Positions 13,267 through 20,656 of a stretch of DNA of 21,406 bases are shown piece by piece. The position numbers and the translations under genes were made by a program. Source of the stretch: Gemmataceae bacterium. GTDB lineage: Bacteria; Planctomycetota; Planctomycetia; Gemmatales; Gemmataceae. The notes below the pieces were generated by a model, which made no database searches, was not told where the DNA came from, and saw nothing but the letters and a program-made list of their open reading frames with translations. Where the stretch lies: assembly GCA_020847555.1 (NCBI GenBank), contig JADLBT010000116.1:1-21406 (forward strand), read 5' to 3'. Position 1 is the stretch's first letter. Every line of letters starts with the position of its first letter.

Positions 13267-15525
13267 ATGAAACGCTGCTTGCTGGCAGTGGCGGCGGTCC
13301 TCGGACCACTGGTTGGTTTGGTGTCGGCGGACTACGTGATTATCAAGATCGATCTGAACAAACCCCTCATCGACCCGCCCAGGATTGGTATCAACCCCGG
13401 CGACCCGATGGGCGGCTCCCCGATGGGCGGCTCCCCGATGGGCGGCTACCCCGGCGGGCCGATGGGCGGCAGTCCGATGGGCGGCAGTCCGATGGGCGGC
13501 GGCTACCCCGGTGGACCGATGGGCGGCGGCTACCCCGGTGGACCGATGGGCGGCGGCTACCCCGGTGGACCGATGGGCAGTCCAATGGGTGGCGGGCCGA
13601 TGGGCGGTGAAATGCCTGGCGATCCGATGGGCGGGGTGATCAAGGAGGCACCGCTTCCCCCGCTGTGGGCCTACGCCTGTTTTGAGCTGAAAAAGGTGCC
13701 GATGGTCTTCCGTAACTACGGCCTGGCCGCCCTTGAACAGAAGTGGGGGAAGGCGATCTATGTCCCCTTCAAGGCATTCGGCAAGTACGTCGAAATGAAG
13801 ACCGTCGCCGCCCGGTTTGCCGACCGGAAGGCGGCCCTGGACAAGAAGGACAAGTCCGGCAAGTCCCCCGACAAGTCTCCCGAACAACTCGTCCTGCTCG
13901 CCGAGTGGGCGCTTGAGCATGGCCTGATCCGCGAGTTCCTCATCGTCATCGACGATCTGAAGACCCTGGCGCCCGACCACGCTGTTGTCAAGACTGTCGA
14001 GCAGACGCGCACGGCCCTCCAGGCCCGGCCGGAGCGCGACGACCCGGCCGCCGTCGCGCTGGTCGAGGAACTCAGCCGGGAAGACTACCGGACCATCCGA
14101 AGCAAGTCCGGCCATTACACCCTGCTCACCAACGTCAAGGGCGCCGCCGGCGAGGCCTCGATCGGGCGGCGCCTCGCCCGCATGGAAGACACGTATCAGG
14201 GCTTCTACTACTGGTTCGCCCTCAAGGGGCGGCCGCTGGCAGTCCCGAACCACCGCCTGGTGGCCGTCCTGGCGGACTCCAAGGGCGGCGGCAAGGGGAG
14301 CGGGACGGACTTCGACAGCAAGCACCTGCTGTTCGACCAGGTGCCGATGGTCGCGGACGGGTTCACCGCCCGGCGCGAGAACGTCGTGGTCATGGCCTCG
14401 ACGCGCCTCGACGAGGCGTATGCCACCCTGGTCAAGAACAATCACAGCATGTGGACCAACCAGTACAAGGTGACTGAGGCCAACCTGCTGAACGATGCCA
14501 AGATCGCGCAGACGCGGCCGGACCTGGGCGCCGTCCTGCCGATGCTCCAGACGCTGGCCATGCTCCAGCGGGCAATGGAAGAGGAATCGGAGGCGGCGAC
14601 GGTCACGCACGAGTGCGCCCGGCAGCTCTACTCCGCGTCCGGTCTGCTGCCGCGCAACGTTGTGACCGCCGAGTGGGCTCGGTTCGGCGGGGCGAGCTTC
14701 TTCGAGACCCCGCACCGGGCGTTCCATACCAATTTCGGCGGGCCGAACTGGACTCACCTGATCAGCTTCAAGTACCTGCGCAAGTCCCGCAAGCTAGGCG
14801 ATAAGCAGGCTCTGGAAACTCTGCTGAACGTGATCAGTGACGCCTACTTCAACCGGGCCTACGACCTGGAGCAGCAGGTTTACGAGGCCGCCGAGGAGAA
14901 GCAGGACGAACTGGCGGCGCGGGCCGACGACCAGCTGGAGATTGCCCGCAGCACCGCCTGGGCTCTGACTCACTACCTGGCCCACAATCACCTGGACAAG
15001 CTGCTGAAGTTCTACAAGGAGGTGAGCAGCCTGCCGCGGGACGTGGACTACGACGAGGACGTGCTCAAGAACTGCTTCGGCCGGGCGTTCGGGCTGATGA
15101 CCTCCGGCGGCAAGGACGGCAAGGAAACGCTGGACCTGACCCGGCTGGGGAACCTTGCCAACGCCTGGTTCCGGGCGATGGATCTCGTCCAGCTGGAGCA
15201 GACGGCCATCGAGCGCGAGGAGTTGATGGCCCGCGAGCCGCCGCGACCGCCGCCCCAGAAGGGTCCGCCGGTCGCGGCCCCCGGCACCACCCCGGCGGAT
15301 CCGCCGGGGACCGCGCCGAAGGTCAACCCGGGGAAGAATCCGGGCGCCAACCCCGGGAGCAACCCCGGCGCCAACCCCGGCGCCAACCCCGGCGCCAACC
15401 CCGGCGCCAACCCCGGGAGTAACCCGGGCAGAGTCATCCGCCCCGGCCAGGGCAGCAACCCGGTACTCGGTCCGCGGCCCGGCCCGGTCCGCATCCGTCC
15501 CGTCATCGGCGGCCGCCGCCGCTGA
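13267..15525 (+). CDS. Exported DUF1570 protein with degenerate HExxH-like site and repeat-rich ends
   Basis: The protein has 752 residues. A signal peptide (1-21, MKRCLLAVAAVLGPLVGLVSA) precedes a Gly/Pro/Met-rich tandem-repeat region at 47-123 (units of PMGG and GGYPGGPM). The central part, about 130-650, has HYTLLTNVKG and EDTYQGFYYWFALKG, typical of DUF1570, a family with gluzincin-like peptidase motifs. The expected HExxH reads H448-E-C-A-R452, and the segment that usually reads W..EG.A.YFE reads WARFGGASFFE with Phe at 473. The second and third zinc ligands therefore appear lost and the protein may not be a peptidase. The C-terminus (about 660-752) is Pro-rich, with an NPGAN repeat and a basic end. 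It is probably a cell-envelope or periplasmic protein of unknown role. It converges on the SulP gene. Confidence 0.82.
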   Translation: MKRCLLAVAAVLGPLVGLVSADYVIIKIDLNKPLIDPPRIGINPGDPMGGSPMGGSPMGGYPGGPMGGSPMGGSPMGGGYPGGPMGGGYPGGPMGGGYPGGPMGSPMGGGPMGGEMPGDPMGGVIKEAPLPPLWAYACFELKKVPMVFRNYGLAALEQKWGKAIYVPFKAFGKYVEMKTVAARFADRKAALDKKDKSGKSPDKSPEQLVLLAEWALEHGLIREFLIVIDDLKTLAPDHAVVKTVEQTRTALQARPERDDPAAVALVEELSREDYRTIRSKSGHYTLLTNVKGAAGEASIGRRLARMEDTYQGFYYWFALKGRPLAVPNHRLVAVLADSKGGGKGSGTDFDSKHLLFDQVPMVADGFTARRENVVVMASTRLDEAYATLVKNNHSMWTNQYKVTEANLLNDAKIAQTRPDLGAVLPMLQTLAMLQRAMEEESEAATVTHECARQLYSASGLLPRNVVTAEWARFGGASFFETPHRAFHTNFGGPNWTHLISFKYLRKSRKLGDKQALETLLNVISDAYFNRAYDLEQQVYEAAEEKQDELAARADDQLEIARSTAWALTHYLAHNHLDKLLKFYKEVSSLPRDVDYDEDVLKNCFGRAFGLMTSGGKDGKETLDLTRLGNLANAWFRAMDLVQLEQTAIEREELMAREPPRPPPQKGPPVAAPGTTPADPPGTAPKVNPGKNPGANPGSNPGANPGANPGANPGANPGSNPGRVIRPGQGSNPVLGPRPGPVRIRPVIGGRRR
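13405..13635 (+). repeat. In-frame tandem repeats coding PMGG / GGYPGGPM
   Basis: The region repeats variants of CCGATGGGCGGC. Positions 13495-13521, 13522-13548 and 13549-13575 are three identical 27-bp copies coding nine residues each. All repeat lengths are multiples of three, so copy-number changes keep the frame. Confidence 0.85.
15325..15432 (+). repeat. In-frame tandem repeats coding NPGA/NPGS
   Basis: Four identical 12-bp copies of AACCCCGGCGCC occupy 15361-15408, with diverged copies on both sides. They code an Asn-Pro-Gly-Ala spacer near the C-terminus of the DUF1570 protein. Confidence 0.85.
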
Positions 15526-15569
15526 GCCACGGCGACGCTGGACAGGCCCGGTCGCGCGCAGCAAGCGCA

Positions 15570-15610
15570 CCGTCGCTGGCGCTCCGGACTGGTAAGAGCG
15601 CCAGCGACGG
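15570..15610. terminator. Bidirectional terminator candidate between converging genes (palindrome family 2)
   Basis: The arms CCGTCGCTGGCGCTC (15570-15584) and GAGCGCCAGCGACGG (15596-15610) are perfect reverse complements with an 11-nt loop. They sit 44 bp after the DUF1570 stop and directly abut the SulP stop at 15612. No T-tract is present on either side, so intrinsic termination is uncertain. The sequence is related to the inverted repeat at 3112-3177. Confidence 0.5.
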
Positions 15611-15611
15611 G

Positions 15612-17477
15612 TCAGATCATGTAGTACCACGGTTCCTTGCCCTGCACCTCGCCGCGGCGTGGGCAGGCGGCGCAGACGTCGCCGTTCAGCAGTTCGTAGG
15701 CGTGCCGGACCGCGTCCAGGGTACTCGATTCCGGGCCGATCATTTCGCGGAAGACTCCCCTCGGCCCCAGGCGGTCTGCCACGCCCGTGGAGTGCAGGAT
15801 CCACCCGACGTCGGGCCGCACGCCGCAGATCAGCACCGTGACGCGACGCGCCTGCATGCGCTGGATGAAGGCGTCCAGCAGGCCCAGGCAGACCGCGTCC
15901 GGGTTCCGCACGCGCTTGACGCGCAGCACCACCACGCGCGCCGCCTCCCGCGCATTCTTCTCGATCGTGGACAGGTGCTGCTCCAGGGCCGGCGCCGCTC
16001 CGAAGAACAACTCCCCCTCCAGATCGTAGATCAGCAGCCGGCCGCACGGCGGGTCCGTCTCCGCCCGCTCGCGCAGCACCCGCTCCGGAGTGACCGTCAG
16101 TTCGGTCAGCCGCAGCCGGGCGGCGCGCGGGACGTACAGGACGAACGACAGGAACACGCCGATCAGAATGCAGAACTCCACCGACACGGCCACCGCCGCC
16201 AGCGCCGTCGCCAGAACGATGCGCTTGTCGAAGCGGGTCGCCCGGAGGTGGAACAGCAACTGGTGCCGATCCACCATGCGCCACGCCGACACCATCAGGA
16301 TGCCGGCCAGGGCGGCGGACGGGATGTAGTAGGCCAGCGGAGCGAACAGCAGGACCGTGACCGCGACCGCAACCGCGGAGAACACCCCCGACCACTGCGT
16401 CACCGCCCCGGCCTGCTGGTTGATGGCCGACCGGGTCAACGACCCCGAGCCGGGGTAGCACTGAAAGAAACTGCCGGCCACATTCGCCAGCCCCTCGCTG
16501 AGGCACTGCTGGTTCATGTCCAGCTTCTGGCCGGTCTGGCCGGCGATGGCCTTGGCCATCGCGATCGCCTCCAGCAGACCGAGCAGCGCAATCGCCAGGG
16601 CGCTGCTCGCCAGCGCGCGGACGCGCCCCCACTCGACCTCGGGCACCTGGAAGGTAGGCAACTGCGGCGGGATGCGACCGACGACGCGCACCTCCTGCTG
16701 ATCGAGTCCCCAGAACCAGACGACCAGCGCCATGGCGACGACCGCGAGCAGCAACTCGGGCAGCACACGGGCACCGATCAGCCGGTTGACCCAGCGCAGG
16801 AGCAGCACCAGGCCGATGGTGCCGATGCCCAGGAAGATCGTCCAGGCGTGAACGGCCCAGCCCGCTGTCCATCCCTCGGTCAGGGTGCGCCAGAAGCGCA
16901 GGAGAAAATACTCGCCGGCTCCCGGCGGCGTGCTCAGGCCGAGCAGGTTCCGGGTCTGATCGAGAACCAGGAGCGCCCCGGCACCGAGGGTAAAACCGAC
17001 GATGACCGCGTGCGAGACGTAGCGCGTCAGATCGCCCAGGCGCAAAAGGGTGATGCCGGTCTGGACCACGCCGACCAGCAGCGCCATGAGGACGGCGGCC
17101 GAGATGCGCTCATCCGGGGGGACGACGACGAGGGCACTGAGGACGGCGATGGAGATCGCATTCGTTGGGCCGTTGATCAGCTGCCGGGACGAGTCGAACA
17201 GGGCGCCGATCGCCGTCATGACGATGGCGGTGTAGAGCCCGTACTGCGGCGGCAGGCCGACGACAGAGGCGTAGGCCATCGCCTGCGGGACGGCGACCGC
17301 CGCCACCGTCAGGCCGGCCAGCAGGTCGGCGCGCAGGCTCGGGAGGGAGTAGGTCCGCAGAGAGTCCAGGGCCGGCACCAGGCGGAAGACGGTTTCGCGC
17401 CACCCGCGCGGCGGCGCCGGCGCCTCCTCGGCGCCGTTGCCCTCGGACCGAATTCCAGGTGAGGACGGTTCGCTCAT
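15612..17477 (-). CDS. SulP-family inorganic anion transporter with STAS domain
   Basis: The protein has 621 residues, a usual SulP length. About 10-14 membrane segments lie between residues ~50 and 455. Family hallmarks are LLAGLTVAAVAVPQAMAYA at 52-70, LINGPTNAISIAVLSAL at about 100-116 and NVAGSFFQCYPGSGSLTRSAINQQAGA in the second half. The C-terminal STAS domain spans ~478-597 (RLLIYDLEGELFFGAA). Where classical STAS domains carry a phosphorylatable Ser/Thr, this one reads PDAVCL at 526-531. The tail has CAAC and ends WYYMI. It probably moves sulfate, bicarbonate or another anion across the inner membrane; the substrate cannot be read from the sequence. It starts 6 bp after the amidase stop and is probably translationally coupled to it. 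Confidence 0.92.
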   Translation of the reverse strand: MSEPSSPGIRSEGNGAEEAPAPPRGWRETVFRLVPALDSLRTYSLPSLRADLLAGLTVAAVAVPQAMAYASVVGLPPQYGLYTAIVMTAIGALFDSSRQLINGPTNAISIAVLSALVVVPPDERISAAVLMALLVGVVQTGITLLRLGDLTRYVSHAVIVGFTLGAGALLVLDQTRNLLGLSTPPGAGEYFLLRFWRTLTEGWTAGWAVHAWTIFLGIGTIGLVLLLRWVNRLIGARVLPELLLAVVAMALVVWFWGLDQQEVRVVGRIPPQLPTFQVPEVEWGRVRALASSALAIALLGLLEAIAMAKAIAGQTGQKLDMNQQCLSEGLANVAGSFFQCYPGSGSLTRSAINQQAGAVTQWSGVFSAVAVAVTVLLFAPLAYYIPSAALAGILMVSAWRMVDRHQLLFHLRATRFDKRIVLATALAAVAVSVEFCILIGVFLSFVLYVPRAARLRLTELTVTPERVLRERAETDPPCGRLLIYDLEGELFFGAAPALEQHLSTIEKNAREAARVVVLRVKRVRNPDAVCLGLLDAFIQRMQARRVTVLICGVRPDVGWILHSTGVADRLGPRGVFREMIGPESSTLDAVRHAYELLNGDVCAACPRRGEVQGKEPWYYMI

Positions 17478-17483
17478 GCTCGG

Positions 17484-18854
17484 CTATTGCGGAAGAGGGC
17501 TGACGGCAGGCGGCAGGCGGTCTTCCAGCCCGACGGCCTGCTCGCACCAGGCCGCGACGGCGAACAGCCCCGCCTCGTGCCAGGGAGGCGCGGCCAGCTG
17601 GATCGCCAGCGGCAGCCCGTCCGCACTCCAGCCGGCAGGGATCGACACGGTCGGCAGCCCGGTGTAACTCCACGGCGAGTTGAACGCCGGGTCGCCGGTT
17701 GTTGTCGCCGCCGGGGCCGGGCCGCGCGTGGCCGGCGTCAGCAGCGCGTCCACGCCGGTGAAGCAGGCCAGCATTTCCTCCTTTAGCTCCCTCTGATGGT
17801 CCTTCGTCCGGGCGTACTCCACGGCCGGATACGCGAGCCCCTCTTCGAGCAGAGTCCGGATGTTCGGGGCGTAGTCCTCGGGGTGCCGGCGCAGCCGCGT
17901 CTCGTGGAACTGGGCGGCCTCGACCGCCATCACGATGCGGTGTCGCGGCAACACCTCGCGGAAGCTCGCCGGGAGTGCAATTTCCTTGAGGTGGGCGCCC
18001 GCCCGGCGCAGCGCCCGTTCCGCCTCGTCCAGGCAATCCTGCGCCGCGGGCTCCAGCAACTCCTGGAACAGCCCGCGTACCACTCCCAGGCGCGGCGGTT
18101 TGAGGGGTTCGGCGAGCAGCGCGGTGCAGTCGGGGACCGACCGCGTACTGCACAGCGGGTCGTATGGGTCGGCACCGGCGATCACCTGCAGAAGAATCGC
18201 CAGATCGTGGACGGAACGGGCGATCGGCCCGGGGTGGTCCATCGACGCCGCGAGCGGAACGAGCCCGTTCAGACTGACGCGGCCGTAGGTCGGCTTGCAC
18301 CCGGCGACACCGCAGAAGGCGGCCGGCCGGGTGATCGAGCCGCCGGTCTGCGACCCGAGCGCGCCGAGACACATGCCGCACGCTACCGCCGCGGCCGAAC
18401 CGCTGCTGGATCCGCCGGGCGTTCGGTCCAGGTTCCACGGGTTGCGCGTCGGCGGCGGGTCGAAGCTGGCGTACTGAGTCGTGACCGTCTTGCCGACGAG
18501 AACGGCGCCGGCGCAGCGCAGGCGCCGGACCACGGTCGCGTCGCGGCGGGCTACACTGTTCGCCCACAGCCGCGCCCCGGCGGCGGTCGGCCAGTCGAAG
18601 ACGTCAATGATGTCCTTGATCCCGACCGGGATGCCATGCAGCGGCCCGCGGTAGCGGCCGTGCCGCAGTTCGTCGGCCAGGCGGCGCGCCGCGGCGCGGG
18701 CGCCTTCCCGGTCGATCAGCACCCAGGCCCGAACGCGCTCCTCGGCCCGGTCGAGGTTGGCGAGGCAGGTTTCGAGCAGGTCAGGGGGAGACAGCCGCCC
18801 GCCGCGGACGTCCGCGGCCGCGGCGTGGATGGTCGGGATCATGACGGAGCCCAT
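17484..18854 (-). CDS. Amidase signature family hydrolase
   Basis: The protein has 456 residues. The Ser-cisSer-Lys triad is intact: K80 in GIPVGIKDIID, S149 in PGGSSSGSAAAVA and S173 in GSQTGGSITRPAAFCG. The nucleophile and cis-Ser are 24 residues apart, as in GatA. It hydrolyses an amide, but the family covers many substrates. With no gatB or gatC neighbour and a short C-terminal region, it is more likely a stand-alone amidase than the tRNA amidotransferase subunit. The start at 18854 was chosen over an in-frame ATG at 18896 because GGAAG sits 6 bases before it; an ATG at 18842 has no site. It is followed after 6 bp by the SulP gene and preceded, 64 bp upstream, by the zinc-ribbon gene, all on the same strand. 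Confidence 0.9.
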   Translation of the reverse strand: MGSVMIPTIHAAAADVRGGRLSPPDLLETCLANLDRAEERVRAWVLIDREGARAAARRLADELRHGRYRGPLHGIPVGIKDIIDVFDWPTAAGARLWANSVARRDATVVRRLRCAGAVLVGKTVTTQYASFDPPPTRNPWNLDRTPGGSSSGSAAAVACGMCLGALGSQTGGSITRPAAFCGVAGCKPTYGRVSLNGLVPLAASMDHPGPIARSVHDLAILLQVIAGADPYDPLCSTRSVPDCTALLAEPLKPPRLGVVRGLFQELLEPAAQDCLDEAERALRRAGAHLKEIALPASFREVLPRHRIVMAVEAAQFHETRLRRHPEDYAPNIRTLLEEGLAYPAVEYARTKDHQRELKEEMLACFTGVDALLTPATRGPAPAATTTGDPAFNSPWSYTGLPTVSIPAGWSADGLPLAIQLAAPPWHEAGLFAVAAWCEQAVGLEDRLPPAVSPLPQ

Positions 18855-18860
18855 GAGGTT

Positions 18861-18865
18861 CTTCC
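18861..18865 (-). promoter_or_regulatory. Ribosome-binding site deciding the 18854 start
   Basis: On the minus strand, GGAAG lies 6 bases before the ATG at 18854. Neither alternative in-frame start has a comparable site. Confidence 0.45.
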
Positions 18866-18918
18866 GGACCGCTCGCAACTTCCCGCGAAGTCGCAAGCGG
18901 CGGACCGGACGCTGCGGA

Positions 18919-19587
18919 TCACTCCTTCTCCACCTCCGGCGGGGTCGGCTCGAAAACCAGCCGCTTGTGTCCGAACAGCGCCACCGCCCAGATCCCGCCG
19001 AGGACCATGATCCCGATCCACAGGCGCATCGACTCGTGAACGAACATCTGCGTCCACGAGTCCTTCGGGAGCATGCCCGGCAGGGCGAGGCAGTAGAACA
19101 GAAACCCGAAGTAAAGGATCAGAATCCCGGCCAGGCCGCCCAGCCCCGGCAGGAGCCACTTGAGGCGGTCGCCGAAGGTCAGACCGATAACCTTCTTCGT
19201 CTTGCCGGTGGTGCGTGTCTGAGTGTTGTACCCGCAATACACGCAGATCAGGGCATCCTCGCTCACCAGTTCGTTGGCGCAGCTGGGGCAGCGCGGGCGG
19301 AGATCGAGGGTGGTCACCCCGTAGGGGTTGCCCTCCTCGTCTACCTCCTGATCGGGCGGCGGGGGCTCGGGAGCGGGCGGAGCCTGGGCGGGCGCCTTCG
19401 CGCCGGCCTTCGCCGGCGCCTTGGTCGGCGCGCCTTCCCGGGACGATTCGGGCTTGCCCTTCCCCCCCATCTGGACTATGAATGCATGTCCGCACGCGGG
19501 GCAGCGGATCTTCTTGCCTTCGAGTCCCTCGCGCCCCTTGAACCTCTTCGCGCACGCGGGGCAGGTGATGACCGGCACGGCTGCCAT
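18919..19587 (-). CDS. Membrane protein with two zinc-ribbon motifs
   Basis: The protein has 222 residues. A first zinc ribbon (C9-x2-C12 ... C29-x2-C32, CPACAKRF and CPACGHAF) opens the protein in the MJ0042-like style common in planctomycetes. An Ala/Pro/Lys-rich linker (45-85) leads to a second ribbon (C100-x2-C103 ... C115-x2-C118). Two membrane helices follow at about 146-168 and 189-206, with a short charged C-terminal tail. The ribbons probably face the cytoplasm. The function is unknown; such proteins are frequent and mostly uncharacterised in this group. The start at 19587 has AGGGA 5 bases upstream and places the first ribbon directly at the N-terminus, unlike the longer in-frame start at 19662. 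It is probably the first gene of an operon with the amidase and SulP genes. Confidence 0.82.
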   Translation of the reverse strand: MAAVPVITCPACAKRFKGREGLEGKKIRCPACGHAFIVQMGGKGKPESSREGAPTKAPAKAGAKAPAQAPPAPEPPPPDQEVDEEGNPYGVTTLDLRPRCPSCANELVSEDALICVYCGYNTQTRTTGKTKKVIGLTFGDRLKWLLPGLGGLAGILILYFGFLFYCLALPGMLPKDSWTQMFVHESMRLWIGIMVLGGIWAVALFGHKRLVFEPTPPEVEKE

Positions 19588-19718
19588 GACAGTCCCTTTC
19601 GTCCGCCAACCCGGGGCGGGCGGGCCGCGGAGGTGAACCGTTGACCACAGTCCACGGTGCAAATGGTTACGCCCTCCCGTATAGAATAGTCTTTCGTCAC
19701 GGGAAGGTGCAAGGAGCG
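19588..19718. promoter_or_regulatory. Divergent promoter region of the zinc-ribbon and glycosyltransferase genes
   Basis: This 131-bp stretch separates two divergent starts and must hold both promoters. TATAGAAT at 19680-19687 is a plausible -10 for the plus-strand gene, 31 bases before its ATG. No matching -35 is clear. A ribosome-binding site for the minus-strand gene (AGGGA) is at 19593-19597. Confidence 0.4.
19701..19716 (+). promoter_or_regulatory. Ribosome-binding sites deciding the 19719 start
   Basis: GGGAAGG (19701-19707) and AAGGAG (19711-19716) both precede the ATG at 19719. The earlier in-frame ATG at 19641 lies upstream of the likely -10 element. Confidence 0.55.
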
Positions 19719-20474
19719 ATGACGCGCGACCCCGCGAACCCGCACGCTGCCGCCCGGGCCGAGCGGATCCTGGTTTGCGTCGCCACGTACAAGGAGCGCG
19801 ACAACCTCCAGCCCCTCACCGAGGCGGTTCACGTTGCCGTCCCCCGCGCCGATATCCTGGTGATCGACGACAACTCGCCCGACGGCACCGGGGAACTGGC
19901 GGACCGGCTGGCCGCGGCCGACCCGCGCGTCAAGGTGCTGCACCGGGCCGGCAAGCTCGGGCTCGGGACGGCCATCCTCGCCGGGATGCGTTACGCCCTG
20001 CAGCACGATTACGACCTGCTGGTGACGATGGACGCCGACTTCAGCCACGACCCGCGCTACCTGCCGGCGCTGCTGGCAGGGATGGGTGGGCGCGACGTGA
20101 TGATCGGGTCGCGCTACATCCCGGGCGGCGGCGTCCGCAACTGGCCAGTGTCGCGCCAGCTGATGAGCTGGGGCGTCAATACCCTGGTCCGGCTGCTGAT
20201 GCGCATCCCGGCCCGCGACACGAGCGGAAACTACCGTTGCTACCGCGTGGCTGGCCTGCGCGTGGCGGCGCTGGACGGCTTGCTGTCGCACGGGTACTCG
20301 TTCCAGGAAGAGGTGCTGTACCGCTGTCACCGGGCTGGCCTGCGCCTCGGCGAAACCCCGATCATCTTCGAGGACCGGCGGGCGGGCGCGTCCAAGGTCG
20401 ATCCACGCGAGGCCGTCCATTCGATGGCGGTGATCCTGCACCTGGGCCTGCGGGCCATGTTCGGCCTTGAATAG
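19719..20474 (+). CDS. Polyprenol-monophosphate mannose synthase-like GT2 glycosyltransferase
   Basis: The protein has 251 residues, close to the length of soluble Dpm1-type enzymes, and has no membrane segment. It has the GT-A fold motifs in order: VCVATYKERDNL at 19-30, VIDDNSPDGTG at 48-58, LVTMDADFSHDP at 101-112 with the metal-binding DAD at 105-107, GSRYIPGGGVRNWP at 130-143, FQEEVLYRCHRAG at 195-207 and FEDRRAGASKV at 217-227. The family moves mannose (or glucose) from a nucleotide sugar to a polyprenyl phosphate at the cytoplasmic membrane face, feeding lipid-linked glycosylation. The exact sugar is not predictable. It probably has its own promoter, divergent from the zinc-ribbon gene, and is followed by a composite palindrome. 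Confidence 0.9.
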   Translation: MTRDPANPHAAARAERILVCVATYKERDNLQPLTEAVHVAVPRADILVIDDNSPDGTGELADRLAAADPRVKVLHRAGKLGLGTAILAGMRYALQHDYDLLVTMDADFSHDPRYLPALLAGMGGRDVMIGSRYIPGGGVRNWPVSRQLMSWGVNTLVRLLMRIPARDTSGNYRCYRVAGLRVAALDGLLSHGYSFQEEVLYRCHRAGLRLGETPIIFEDRRAGASKVDPREAVHSMAVILHLGLRAMFGLE

Positions 20475-20483
20475 CGCTGGGAT

Positions 20484-20566
20484 CTTCAAGCAAAGTCCAC
20501 GGGACGCGACCCGTGAGTGGAGTGCTGGAGACCTCGCCCACGGGACGTGACCCGTGGGTCTTGAAG
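20484..20566. repeat. Composite palindromic element, 26-19-26 architecture with extra outer arms
   Basis: Two 26-nt units, 20492-20517 and 20537-20562, each have the CCACGGG...CCCGTG symmetry and are separated by 19 bases. Short outer arms CTTCAAG (20484-20490) and CTTGAAG (20560-20566) also pair. It lies 10 bp after the glycosyltransferase stop and could protect or end that transcript. Confidence 0.75.
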
Positions 20567-20656
20567 GGACGAGTTTTCGTAATCCCTCCCCCATCGGGCT
20601 GCCGATGGGACAATGGGGCGCGGTCATTGCGTCACCATCCGGGGGGATGACTCGAG

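Noticed and set aside
13405..13635. A possible CRISPR-like array
   Set aside because: The units are contiguous without unique spacers, keep the reading frame and code a Gly/Pro/Met-rich protein segment.
13060..14757. A minus-strand frame rich in AAHR repeats opposite the DUF1570 gene
   Set aside because: The repeats are the reverse reading of the PMGG minisatellite. The plus-strand frame has a signal peptide and a ribosome-binding site.
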